DNA of 64,000 nt from JBLIRR01 sp049472395 (lineage in GTDB: Bacteria; SZUA-182; DTGQ01; JBLIRR01): contig JBLIRR010000022.1 of assembly GCA_049472395.1 (NCBI GenBank), positions 1 through 64,000 on the forward strand, in the 5' to 3' direction. Shown here in pieces: positions 7,261 through 16,407 of this stretch (position 1 is its first letter; each line of letters opens with the position of its first letter). A program made the translations under genes and the position numbers. Below the pieces are notes generated by a model, which made no database searches, had not been told where the DNA came from, and saw nothing but the letters and a program-made list of their open reading frames with translations.

Positions 7261-8757
7261 GTGAAAGAAATAATAATAAATGCTAATCCCTATGAAAAGA
7301 GAGTAGCTCTTGTAGAGAACCAGCTTTTAACCGAGATTTATATTGAACGACGGAGAAGTGAAAGGATCAACGGGAATATTTATAAGGGAAAGGTCAGCCG
7401 TGTTCTTCCAGGAATGCAGGCGGCCTTTATTGACATTGGATTGGAAAGGGATACGTTCTTATATATCGTAGATTTGGATCATGATTTTGATAAGAGGTTT
7501 CAAGTTGGTGATAATGTGGATAATGACATAGAGGAGGCAGAGGTTGAGGTAAAACATCCCAACATAGAAGAACTTCTCCAGGAAGGTCAGGAAATTCTCG
7601 TTCAAGTCTCTAAAGAGCCACTAGGAAGCAAAGGGGCAAGGGTCACTACTAATATCACTCTTCCTGGCCGCTATTTGGTGTATATGCCCTTAGTTGATCA
7701 TATCGGGATCTCTCGAAGGATTGAGGACCCTGATGAGAAGGAGCGATTAAAGGAGCTTATCAGCAAATTAAAACCCGAAAATGTGGGGTATATTGTCCGT
7801 ACAGTTGGTGAGGGCAGAGGCGAACGGGAATTCTCACTTGACATGGACTATTTAAATAGTGTATGGGATAATATATCCCGTAAAAAGGCGACGTGCAGCG
7901 CTCCTTCAATACTCCATAAAGAATTGGATATTGTGCTGAAAAGTATTCGCGATATTTTTAGTCCTGATATTGATCGTTTATTAATAGACTCGGAAGAAGA
8001 ATATGAGCGGTGCATTGAATTTGTTGAAGCATTAATGCCTAATTTGGTAGACCGGGTAAAGCTTTTCACAAAATCATCACCCATTTTTGAGGAATTTAAT
8101 ATTGAAAAACAGATTGAGGAAGCCCTGTCGAATAAGGTCTGGCTAAAATCAGGCGGATATATTGTGATTGATGAGACAGAAGCCCTTGTCACCATCGATG
8201 TCAATACGGGCAGATTTATCGGAGGGCCTTCATTAGAGGATACGATCTATAAGATAAATATGGAGACCATACCAGAGATAGTCCGCCAGATAAGGCTTCG
8301 GGATCTGGGAGGAATTATTATTATAGATTTTATCGATATGACTAATGAAGACAATAAAATCGAGCTTATTAAGAGTCTTGAGGAGGAGTTTAGAAAGGAT
8401 CGGATGCGTACTAATGTGCTCCAATTAACCGATCTCGGATTAATTGAGATGACCCGGAAAAGGGTTAAACAGAGCCTCAATCAAATCTTAACCTCACCCT
8501 GTCCCTATTGCGGAGGCAATGGAAGGGTTAAATCAATCTTAACGGTATGTAGGGCTATTCAAAGAGAAATCGATAATATCGGCAACAGTCCTCAGGGAAA
8601 CGAAATTCTTATTAAGGCTAATCCTGAAGTGGCGGCATTTTTATCAAAACAGGAATATGATCTTCTTGAGTATTTAGAGAAAAAATATACAAAACAGATA
8701 ACAATTCGCAGAGATCAAGATCTCCACTATGAAGATTATTCTGTAGATTTATTGTAA
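7261..8757 (+). CDS. rng: Ribonuclease E/G
   Basis: Endoribonuclease for rRNA and mRNA processing. The 498-residue protein has an N-terminal S1 domain (about residues 38-125, GNIYKGKVSRVLPGMQAAF). The DNase I-like catalytic part contains TIDVNTGRF and, later, IIIDFIDM. These carry the metal-binding aspartates. The zinc-link CPYCGGNG near residue 420 holds the dimer. There is no long C-terminal scaffold, so it is RNase G-like in size. Start is GTG. It begins a run with rplU, rpmA and obgE, an order seen in many Gram-negative groups. Confidence 0.95.
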   Translation: MKEIIINANPYEKRVALVENQLLTEIYIERRRSERINGNIYKGKVSRVLPGMQAAFIDIGLERDTFLYIVDLDHDFDKRFQVGDNVDNDIEEAEVEVKHPNIEELLQEGQEILVQVSKEPLGSKGARVTTNITLPGRYLVYMPLVDHIGISRRIEDPDEKERLKELISKLKPENVGYIVRTVGEGRGEREFSLDMDYLNSVWDNISRKKATCSAPSILHKELDIVLKSIRDIFSPDIDRLLIDSEEEYERCIEFVEALMPNLVDRVKLFTKSSPIFEEFNIEKQIEEALSNKVWLKSGGYIVIDETEALVTIDVNTGRFIGGPSLEDTIYKINMETIPEIVRQIRLRDLGGIIIIDFIDMTNEDNKIELIKSLEEEFRKDRMRTNVLQLTDLGLIEMTRKRVKQSLNQILTSPCPYCGGNGRVKSILTVCRAIQREIDNIGNSPQGNEILIKANPEVAAFLSKQEYDLLEYLEKKYTKQITIRRDQDLHYEDYSVDLL

Positions 8758-8770
8758 GGAGGAAGAGACA

Positions 8771-9103
8771 ATGTATGCGGTAGTGGAATGCAAAGGTAAA
8801 CAGTACACAGTATCCGAAGGCGATGCGGTGCGGGTAGACCGGATGAATATCAAACAGGGTGAATCAATCACATTTGATCGCGTGTTAATGGTAGTTGATG
8901 AGGGACATATCATGGCAAAGCCCGATGAACTGGAGAAGGTTAAAGTCACCGGGACAGTGCTTGAAGAAGAAAAGGGAGAGAAGGTAATTGTGTTTAAGTA
9001 CAAGCGAAGAAAAGGATACAGAAATAAGCAGGGACACCGGCAACAATATACACGTGTGAAAGTGGATCAGATACAAATCTCTCAGGAAATAGAAAAGGAG
9101 TAA
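8771..9103 (+). CDS. rplU: 50S ribosomal protein L21
   Basis: Complete 110-residue L21. It opens with MYAVVECKGKQYTV and ends with the basic FKYKRRKGYRNKQGHRQ stretch that binds 23S rRNA. It follows rng by 13 bp with an AAGGAGG site in the gap and precedes rpmA by 6 bp. Confidence 0.97.
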   Translation: MYAVVECKGKQYTVSEGDAVRVDRMNIKQGESITFDRVLMVVDEGHIMAKPDELEKVKVTGTVLEEEKGEKVIVFKYKRRKGYRNKQGHRQQYTRVKVDQIQISQEIEKE

Positions 9104-9109
9104 TAGAGC

Positions 9110-9361
9110 ATGGCGCACAAAAAGGGCGGAGGAAGTTCCAGCAATGGTCGTGATAGTATCGGCAGAAGGCTTGGGGTAAAAAGATTTTCAGGTCAAAAGG
9201 TACTGAGCGGCTCAATTTTGGTTCGGCAAAGAGGCACAAGATTTCTCCCTGGAAAAAACGTTGGCAGAGGGGGAGATGATACCCTTTTTGCGAAGATTGA
9301 TGGGACTGTTGCGTTTGAGCGCATAGGAAAAGATAAAAGACGGATTAGTGTTTATGTCTGA
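9110..9361 (+). CDS. rpmA: 50S ribosomal protein L27
   Basis: Complete 83-residue L27 starting MAHKKGGGSSSNGRDS. Its flexible N-terminus reaches the peptidyl transferase centre. There is no cleavable N-terminal extension of the Firmicutes kind. The stop codon overlaps the obgE start (TGATG), indicating coupled translation. Confidence 0.97.
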   Translation: MAHKKGGGSSSNGRDSIGRRLGVKRFSGQKVLSGSILVRQRGTRFLPGKNVGRGGDDTLFAKIDGTVAFERIGKDKRRISVYV

Positions 9362-10374
9362 TGTCTGTTTTTATAGATGAAGCCAAGATTCACATCCAGT
9401 CTGGCGATGGCGGAAATGGGTGTGTAAGTTTTCGACGTGAGAAATATGTTCCGAAGGGAGGACCAAACGGTGGCGATGGAGGAAAAGGCGGGTCAGTTAT
9501 TATTAAGGCAGATCGAAACACACATACCTTACAAGATTTTTATTACCGTCCACATTATAAAGCAGAGCGTGGGAGAGATGGTGAGGGGGCGGATAAGCAT
9601 GGCCGCAATGGGACTGATAAAATTATTTTAGTGCCGGTTGGCTCCATCATTAAGGACAAGGATACAGGAGAGCAACTCGCTGACCTGTGTGAGGAAGGGG
9701 TGAGTTTCATCGCAGCGATCGGTGGCAGAGGCGGGATTGGTAATGCACATTTTGCGACATCAACAAATAGGGCCCCACGCCAAGCGACCTTGGGAGAGCC
9801 GGGTGAAGCACGATCCCTTTCCATTGAACTCAAGTTAATTGCTGATGTAGGGTTGATTGGGCTTCCAAATGCGGGCAAATCAACTCTGATTTCTCATATC
9901 AGTAGAGCACGGCCTAAGATAGCAGCCTATCCATTTACGACGCTTATACCACAGCTTGGTGTGGTTGAGCTGGATGATTTTCAGAGCTTTGTGGTTGCTG
10001 ACATCCCAGGTCTGATACCAGGGGCTCATGAAGGAATGGGTCTTGGAGACCGCTTTTTAAGGCATATAGAAAGAACTCGTATTTTACTTCATCTCATAGA
10101 TATCTCAATGGATAGTCAATCAGATCCAATAGAGGATCTCACCCTCATAAATTATGAGCTTGCTGCTTACAGTCGCACGCTGTGTGAGAAACCTCAGATT
10201 ATTGTGGGTACCAAGGCAGATCGGGAATCAAGAGAGAAACGGGAGCTGCTTGAGCGTTATTGCCGGGATACCCATTTACCCTGTTTTATTATTGCGGCCC
10301 CCACGGGTATCGGCCTTAAACCATTAATTGAGTATCTTATACATAGCGTGCGGGGAGAAACAGGCTCTGCCTGA
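9361..10374 (+). CDS. obgE: Obg-family GTPase
   Basis: Ribosome-associated GTPase involved in large-subunit maturation and stress signalling. The glycine-rich Obg fold occupies residues 1-158 (GDGGNGCVSFRREKYVPKGG). The G domain has GLPNAGKST (G1), DIPG (G3), GTKAD (G4) and a late SA-like AAP (G5). The protein stops soon after the G domain at 337 residues, so the variable C-terminal OCT domain is absent. Its 3' end overlaps the convergent ATPase B gene by 38 bp. Confidence 0.96.
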   Translation: MSVFIDEAKIHIQSGDGGNGCVSFRREKYVPKGGPNGGDGGKGGSVIIKADRNTHTLQDFYYRPHYKAERGRDGEGADKHGRNGTDKIILVPVGSIIKDKDTGEQLADLCEEGVSFIAAIGGRGGIGNAHFATSTNRAPRQATLGEPGEARSLSIELKLIADVGLIGLPNAGKSTLISHISRARPKIAAYPFTTLIPQLGVVELDDFQSFVVADIPGLIPGAHEGMGLGDRFLRHIERTRILLHLIDISMDSQSDPIEDLTLINYELAAYSRTLCEKPQIIVGTKADRESREKRELLERYCRDTHLPCFIIAAPTGIGLKPLIEYLIHSVRGETGSA

Positions 10375-11644
10375 TGTGAAATCCTTCTGTTGAAGGTTTT
10401 ATTGGAGCGGTGTGTGTCGGGTCGGGTGCCTTTTTTTCCGGCTTATGCTCATATACCTCGATGGTGTCGTCAGGGATGCGGGAAAGGATATGGTGGCAGT
10501 GCTTTATGGTATCCTCAATGCATCGACTCTCATAGTTATTTTGCCTCACGAGCTGTTGATTAAATTCCTCGTAGAATTTCACATACTCTGATTCTTTCCT
10601 TGAGAGTCGCTCTTCGCCTCTCTTACAGGATCGGTCAAAGGCTAATTTACCATAAAGGTATGCTTTTTTTAATTTATCAATACTTTCAATACTAATATGA
10701 CGAGGCCCTGCTATGTGAACTAGTCTGGAGTGTGAGGCTCCCACATCAATCGGTGGATATATCCCTTGTAAATAGAGTTCATAAGAGAAGATAATGCTGG
10801 CATCAAGCAATGATTTATGAAATGCGAAGCGCTCATTGAATGCCTTAAGATGAAATAATGAGATAAGAGTGATAGAGCCTTTTTTATCCTTCCTTTTACC
10901 TGCCCTTGCATAGAGTTTCCTAAAAGTATTGTCGGGATACGTGCTCATATTATCAAGGATAACCACTACCGTCATATCATGCTCAAAGGCAAGATATTCA
11001 GCTAGACTTAAGGCCATCTTAGGCGCAGTGTCTCTTTCGTGGATTGGTTCGTTGGACAGATTAACAAAGGTAGCGCTTTTAGACTCAATACCTTCTTCTT
11101 TTCTGATTAACGAGAGTAATGCTTCCCTTTCGGGGCTCACATCAACGCCTGCATAGCATAGAGCCTCAACTGGTATCTGACGTATAATGTGCCTTATGAA
11201 TATATGATCGGGAATACCTGGTGGAAAAAACAGGCCGATTGTCTCTCCTTTATAAAGCGGTATTAATCCGTCAATAATGCATATCCCTGTCGAGAGGCAT
11301 TCTGAAGGAGCTTGTCGTTCAGCTTGTGTAATACCAGGACTATCTATGTGACTTAGAATCTCAGGAATAATTTCATCTCCTCCATCAATCGGATGACCGG
11401 CACCATTAAAGGAACGTCCCAGCATTGTGGTAGAGAATGGAAAACATACCCTGTGGCCCGAGCAATAGATATGTTCAATCGTGCGGCCCAATAAACCTTC
11501 ACCTTCGAATAAATCGATCTCAATAGCAGAGGAGCTTGATGAGCACACAATTCCTTTATAGGAAGCACCATCGTCTAATGTCAAAGTAACACACTCTCCG
11601 ATGCTAACATTCGCTCCTTCTGCAAGTGTAACTGTTGTTTTCAT
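10337..11644 (-). CDS. atpB: Divergent A/V-type ATPase subunit B
   Basis: The non-catalytic nucleotide-binding subunit. Family features are LGRSFNGAGHPIDGG near residue 75, then STGICIIDGLIPLYKG, LAEYLAFEHDMTVVVILDNM, KGSIT and GIYPPIDVGASHSRL. The last contains the conserved Arg that reaches the neighbouring A site. It is 435 residues but lacks roughly two dozen residues after LDNMSTY, where normal B subunits carry the EISAARKEVPGRRGYPGY-type segment. The C-terminus ends in a charged tail. It is the last gene of the operon, 20 bp after the E-A fusion. No subunit D gene follows, because obgE is convergent. Confidence 0.85.
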   Translation of the reverse strand: MKTTVTLAEGANVSIGECVTLTLDDGASYKGIVCSSSSSAIEIDLFEGEGLLGRTIEHIYCSGHRVCFPFSTTMLGRSFNGAGHPIDGGDEIIPEILSHIDSPGITQAERQAPSECLSTGICIIDGLIPLYKGETIGLFFPPGIPDHIFIRHIIRQIPVEALCYAGVDVSPEREALLSLIRKEEGIESKSATFVNLSNEPIHERDTAPKMALSLAEYLAFEHDMTVVVILDNMSTYPDNTFRKLYARAGKRKDKKGSITLISLFHLKAFNERFAFHKSLLDASIIFSYELYLQGIYPPIDVGASHSRLVHIAGPRHISIESIDKLKKAYLYGKLAFDRSCKRGEERLSRKESEYVKFYEEFNQQLVRQNNYESRCIEDTIKHCHHILSRIPDDTIEVYEHKPEKKAPDPTHTAPIKPSTEGFHIRQSLFLPARYV

Positions 11645-11664
11645 TTTTTATTCTTTCGCCAGGA

Positions 11665-13683
11665 TCAATAATTCCTGAAATTTTTTTCTTTAAAGGGATC
11701 GCTCAGTGCTTTGATTTCATCTTTTTTTGGTATCTTGTTCTTTTTATTATTATCGAGAATGCCTTTTAACGCATAAAGCTGTTTTTGCAAAGATGCGCCA
11801 GCGAGAGTATCAAAAGTCTCCCGTATTGCTATTGCTGTTTCAACTTTTCTGCGCTGCCGTTTCGACAGATTGAGTCCACAATTGTCAGTAGTCATTAATT
11901 CATATTCGAAGAGAATGCGCAGAGCCTCAAAACTTGGGTCACCATATGGACGCAGGCGGTATGGGGAAGGATGCGGAATCCTCGCGGCGTTGCTGTAACT
12001 TTTACTCACACATATTTTTTTGTCTATTACATGCCACCTGCAGCCAATGGCTGATTCTATGGAATTCATAGGATCCGGGAAGAGTTCTCTCTGTCCTTTC
12101 TGTACGCATACAATTGTGGATATTGAGCCCCGTGGCCCTGATGGTGTATCTATCATACCAGACCGTTTTATGATTTTATTCCATTGAGTATTCCATGATA
12201 ATGCGCACACGTCCTTTTCCCCCATCTGGTCTAAAGATGAATCTATCTTTTCTATACTTTGCAGTATATGGGATATGGAGTCGATGACAAAGAGAACGTC
12301 GTATCCCATATCCCGGTAATATTCGCATAATGTAAAGCCAATATCAATGCTGGCCCTTTTAACGCCAATCGTCTCGTTTTCCTCATTACAGAGCAATATC
12401 GCGGGTTTGGTTGTATTCTTGATGAAACTTGAGCGTATACAGGAAATCTCATTTTCGCTGTTACTTGATGAGAGATATACAATGAGATCACTTGTGCACA
12501 AACGGCAAATTGTATGGCTAAGAAGTGTCTTTCCTGAGCCTGTTTCACCGGTAATGAGAGCAAAAGCACCCTTTTTCAGGGGAAAAAAGATATCAATATA
12601 GGGATTGCCTGTGATAAAAAGCTTTTGCCTGATACACTGGCACTTCGTGGACAGGGGCTTATTAATATATCTTTTATGATACATCTTAAGGATAATTTCT
12701 TTGCAAGGAGTTTGAATCGTTGCCAGATCATCCTCGAGAGAATACTCACCCTTATGAGCCAATGCAATAACCTTTCCCTCGATGCCTGGTGGTACTATAA
12801 GACGATGTTCAAACTTATTTTTCTCAATAACTATGCCAAACACATATCCCGGTCTGATATGAGAATTAAGGGGAACGGCCGGCGTAAAAGCCCATTTTTT
12901 TTCTCTCTCAGGAGATACTCCCTGACTGCACAACAGAGACTTCCCTATCAAGCCCGGCCCTAGTTCTATAGAGTATGAGCACATGGAATTTGATTGTGTT
13001 AGAGAGGAGCCAGGCCGCAAGCCTTTTATATCGTGAAGGGGCACAACAATAGCATGATGTTGATTATTCTGTGACCATAACATATTATTTGCCATCTGGT
13101 AACAGATGGATTTTTGCCTCTCTATAAAACCCTTTAAAGAATTATCATAGATTAATGGTGTATTCTTTTTCTGTACTATGATCCCGTGGCCAATGGAGGG
13201 GTCCGGGTCTCCTATCTCTATGTGTTTTCCGGTAAGGCACATAATCTCCTGCGCCATGCCCGAATCGATAAGCTCTCTATCTTCAGGGGCGATGATAATA
13301 ATAAAATTATCACCCCCTAAATGATCTATACCCTCCAATGCCATGTTTTTAAGAATATCCCTATAGCATATATTCTTTCGTATTGTTGCAAGATTCTGCT
13401 CCACAGATGATACAATATCGCTCAGCAATTTTTTCTTACACTGCTCAATCTCAATTTTTGTGTTCAATTCAGTGTCAGCTATCATTTTTGAAGCATCACG
13501 CTGCAGATTATGGGTGAATTCAGGATCATCCAACTGAGCTTTTAGTCTCTCAACAGTCCTTAAGCCCTCCTCTTCAATATCAAGTGCCTCGGCCCTATAG
13601 TGCGCAGAAATCCCCTCCGCCTTTGTGGTTGCATCATGCATGATTACCTTTTGCAGCAGAAGAGCATCTTCTTGAAGACTCAT
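11665..13683 (-). CDS. atpA: Fused A/V-type ATPase subunits E and A, divergent
   Basis: A single 672-residue frame. Residues 1-195 look like the peripheral-stalk subunit E, with a charged coiled coil followed by an E-type head containing GHGIIVQ and LIYDNSLKGFIERQ. From about residue 215 it is a shortened catalytic subunit A, with YSIELGPGLIGKSL, VPPGIEGKV, P-loop GETGSGKT (about 379-386) and RASIDIGFTLCEYYRDMGYDV. The normal GCGERGNEMT motif, which holds the catalytic Glu, reads SSSNSENEIS. The normal DSTSRW reads DSISHI. ATP hydrolysis by the standard mechanism is therefore questionable. The start overlaps the K stop (ATGA). A and E parts are normally separate genes. Confidence 0.8.
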   Translation of the reverse strand: MSLQEDALLLQKVIMHDATTKAEGISAHYRAEALDIEEEGLRTVERLKAQLDDPEFTHNLQRDASKMIADTELNTKIEIEQCKKKLLSDIVSSVEQNLATIRKNICYRDILKNMALEGIDHLGGDNFIIIIAPEDRELIDSGMAQEIMCLTGKHIEIGDPDPSIGHGIIVQKKNTPLIYDNSLKGFIERQKSICYQMANNMLWSQNNQHHAIVVPLHDIKGLRPGSSLTQSNSMCSYSIELGPGLIGKSLLCSQGVSPEREKKWAFTPAVPLNSHIRPGYVFGIVIEKNKFEHRLIVPPGIEGKVIALAHKGEYSLEDDLATIQTPCKEIILKMYHKRYINKPLSTKCQCIRQKLFITGNPYIDIFFPLKKGAFALITGETGSGKTLLSHTICRLCTSDLIVYLSSSNSENEISCIRSSFIKNTTKPAILLCNEENETIGVKRASIDIGFTLCEYYRDMGYDVLFVIDSISHILQSIEKIDSSLDQMGEKDVCALSWNTQWNKIIKRSGMIDTPSGPRGSISTIVCVQKGQRELFPDPMNSIESAIGCRWHVIDKKICVSKSYSNAARIPHPSPYRLRPYGDPSFEALRILFEYELMTTDNCGLNLSKRQRRKVETAIAIRETFDTLAGASLQKQLYALKGILDNNKKNKIPKKDEIKALSDPFKEKNFRNY

Positions 13684-14045
13684 TGAAGCATCCCCAAGAT
13701 CATTATTGATACTATCAATCCATATATGGCAATACCTTCTGCCAAACCAACAAAAATTAATGCCCTTCCTGCCATCTCAGGCCTCTCACTCAGTGCCCCC
13801 ATGGCGGCTGATCCTACAAGACCCACAGCAATTGCGGCGCCAATGGTGGAAAGTCCTGTGGCGAATGCAGCTGCAATATACCCCCATTTTAATGCTTCAG
13901 GGTGGGTAGGCTCACTCACTTGGGTGTGTTCGTTTCCATAGGCTATCCTGTAAAAAATAGGCACAGCAAGAGAGGCTGTAAATGTAATAATGATGAGAAT
14001 AAAAATACTTTTTTTAATACAAGGATTTAGATACATTATAGTCAT
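13680..14045 (-). CDS. atpK: A/V-type ATPase proteolipid subunit K (c ring)
   Basis: A 121-residue membrane protein. It has an N-terminal hydrophobic segment (signal-like, residues 10-32) and then a two-helix hairpin, glycine-rich AAAFATGLSTIGAAIAVG and GLAEGIAIYGLIVSIMIL. The Glu in the second helix is the ion-binding carboxylate. It is a single-hairpin proteolipid, not the duplicated form. It sits between subunit I and the E-A fusion and overlaps the latter by 4 bp. Confidence 0.92.
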   Translation of the reverse strand: MTIMYLNPCIKKSIFILIIITFTASLAVPIFYRIAYGNEHTQVSEPTHPEALKWGYIAAAFATGLSTIGAAIAVGLVGSAAMGALSERPEMAGRALIFVGLAEGIAIYGLIVSIMILGMLQ

Positions 14046-14054
14046 CCCCTTTCT

Positions 14055-16031
14055 TTATTTTATTTCTAATGGTGTATAACGTTCCCCGTCACCTTTAAAG
14101 AATTTACTAAAAAATTCATAATACTCAAGCCGTATTGTCTGAATCGACACCACCAATCCCTCGAGTGCAATAATAAGAATATTACCGATTACCATGGTCA
14201 GAACATAAAAAAAGGCTCCCCCTTTCATTTGATGAAGGCTGTTTGCAAGAGAGAATACCGCCATGAAAAGCCCGGCGTGGGCAAGTGCAAAAGCACATAC
14301 CCGGATAAAAGAAACAGTGCTCGACAAGAATCCAATAATTGTATCTATGACCTCAATAAAGGATTCCATAAGATATAATCCAATATCCTCCGGCAGTATA
14401 TGCCCTTCATTTCTTCTAAAGAGTAAATTATGGAGCGGTTCTTTAAAGAAAATCACTATAAGGGGTGTCCCAATAATAGCAAGCGCATAGTCTACCCTCA
14501 GGGTAATAGTGCCTTTGCACAAATAAATTAAGCATATACCGATACATCCCCAATAAAACAAGAATCCCATTAAACCGAACTCGCCAAACAATCCTGTAAG
14601 GTAATCTTTGTTTTTTATAGAATTAATTATATTAAATACCACAGCCAGGCTGATCATTATGATTCCAAACACAATAGTAACTTTCATAAAACGGTAGATA
14701 TCGTCCATAGGATTAAACCATAGAGGAATGAGCCAGTTTTCGAAACCAAATATGGAACCGTAGAGAAATCCGAATAGCATGGAGGAGACCCCGCACTCCA
14801 TAACAATAGCGCTCACCTCTTTTATCTGAGAAGAGGATGATTTCCAGGCAAAAAGGCCAAGGATAAATAAAACAAGGCCATGTCCCACATCTCCGAACAT
14901 TACTCCAAACATAATGAGGAAACTAATGGCAAAGAAGAAGGTAGGGTCTATTTCTTTATACCCTGGTATTCCATAGTTCAGAATGAGATTCTCAAAGGGT
15001 TTTATAAGCGGGGGGTTTTTAAAAGAGGTCGGGGGCTTTAAAAAGGAATTTTCCACATCTTTATCAGGTTCATTCCCCGATAATTTATGGATCTGCAAAG
15101 CATAGTGTGTCGCCTCATTGATGTTCTTTTCAAATTCCGCAATACGATTAGTCGGTACCCAAGCTGACAGATGGTACGTGTGCCCGACTTTGTTACAATA
15201 TTTTTTTATTTTCAGTATAGATTTAAAGGTGAGGACCTTGTGGATGAGAGAGCTTAGCTGGGACTGAATAACAGCACCGATTCCACTGAATTTTTCCTCG
15301 AGTTCTTTTTCTCGTTCATCCAATTTACATATCTGGTAACTTAAATCTTCGATAACCTGTTGGAGATTAGTTCCATGAATGTGTTCCGGGAAGGCAATTT
15401 TCTCAACATAGGCACTGTTGAGGATCTTATCAAGCTTTTCCCGATCCCTTATCGAGCATAAAATAATAATTAATCTGCGGTTTCCGATGTGCTCATCCTG
15501 AATAAGTACATGGTATAAATTACTGAGTGTATGTTTAAGACGATCTAAATTCTCTTGGGGGATGAATCCGGCCGTGGCATAGAGAAATTCATGCTCAACA
15601 AAATATGATATTTCAATATTCGTAAAAGCGAATAATGTGAGCTGATGTATGCATTTCTGTATCATTGCCTTTTTTTGAGCAATGGCCTCGTGTTCTTCTA
15701 AAAAAGAGGTAATTTGTTCACTGATCTCCTTGATCATCTCCTCACACGATTCTACTTCATCTTCAGGATTCAAGGTTAATGCAGGGCCTGTTATTTCGCC
15801 AGGTTTTATTGATAAACGTTCACTTATGAATCTTAGATTCTCTTCAAGTAGTTGATATCTTCTCTCCAATGCGTCCTGTTCCTTAGTAGATCTGTCTGTT
15901 TCTCCCGGTGAATTTTTTTGAATATTCATAAGGTGCAGGATCTTGGAATGAGCAATATGAGTGATCGCGGTATTAAGAGAGTGTTCAGGCATAGCAATAT
16001 CAAGGCGTGTCATCTGTGAATATTTAAACAT
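14055..16031 (-). CDS. atpI: A/V-type ATPase subunit I (stator, a-type)
   Basis: The 658-residue membrane subunit that works with the c ring. Residues 1-320 form the long coiled-coil cytoplasmic arm. The C-terminal half has about seven membrane segments with family landmarks, such as PTFFFAISFLIMFGVMFGDVGHG near residue 360 and FLSSTVSFIRVCAFALAHAGL near residue 570. The Arg in that last segment is the one needed for ion transfer. It is first in the operon and 9 bp upstream of K. This part of the complex looks normal, in contrast to the divergent head subunits. Confidence 0.93.
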   Translation of the reverse strand: MFKYSQMTRLDIAMPEHSLNTAITHIAHSKILHLMNIQKNSPGETDRSTKEQDALERRYQLLEENLRFISERLSIKPGEITGPALTLNPEDEVESCEEMIKEISEQITSFLEEHEAIAQKKAMIQKCIHQLTLFAFTNIEISYFVEHEFLYATAGFIPQENLDRLKHTLSNLYHVLIQDEHIGNRRLIIILCSIRDREKLDKILNSAYVEKIAFPEHIHGTNLQQVIEDLSYQICKLDEREKELEEKFSGIGAVIQSQLSSLIHKVLTFKSILKIKKYCNKVGHTYHLSAWVPTNRIAEFEKNINEATHYALQIHKLSGNEPDKDVENSFLKPPTSFKNPPLIKPFENLILNYGIPGYKEIDPTFFFAISFLIMFGVMFGDVGHGLVLFILGLFAWKSSSSQIKEVSAIVMECGVSSMLFGFLYGSIFGFENWLIPLWFNPMDDIYRFMKVTIVFGIIMISLAVVFNIINSIKNKDYLTGLFGEFGLMGFLFYWGCIGICLIYLCKGTITLRVDYALAIIGTPLIVIFFKEPLHNLLFRRNEGHILPEDIGLYLMESFIEVIDTIIGFLSSTVSFIRVCAFALAHAGLFMAVFSLANSLHQMKGGAFFYVLTMVIGNILIIALEGLVVSIQTIRLEYYEFFSKFFKGDGERYTPLEIK

Positions 16032-16407
16032 CGTATGTTGTTTCCTGAAAAAATTGTGTGCCTTCTTATACTACGTCATTCTCTTCGGTGAAAAAATATA
16101 ATTTCTTCATATATACTCAGCAATTCTTCAGAACTCCTGATGCGTATCTATGCTCTTCTTTTTAAAAATCATATAAAAAAAGGAAAATTTTTTAGCATAA
16201 GCAAAAGAGGATTGCATTCGCCATACTAAGGTAAAGGATTGATAAAATAAGCGGTTTCCAAGGATGTCAAGAATAGATATTTCAAAAGGTTCCAGGATTT
16301 CGAAAAGATTTCTCCAGCAGGAAGGAGGGCAGTGTTCTAGCGGGAATATTTTTCTTATTATTGTTTGAGTTGTTTAGTAATATTATTTTTTTGAAGGATT
16401 TGAATGT
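16032..16407. promoter_or_regulatory. Divergent intergenic region
   Basis: Separates the ATPase operon from a secreted-protein gene and should contain promoters for both. I see no consensus promoter that I would defend. A purine-rich GGAAGGAGGGCAG box at about 16319-16331 resembles the boxes found in other leaders of Gln-starting secreted proteins. Confidence 0.3.
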
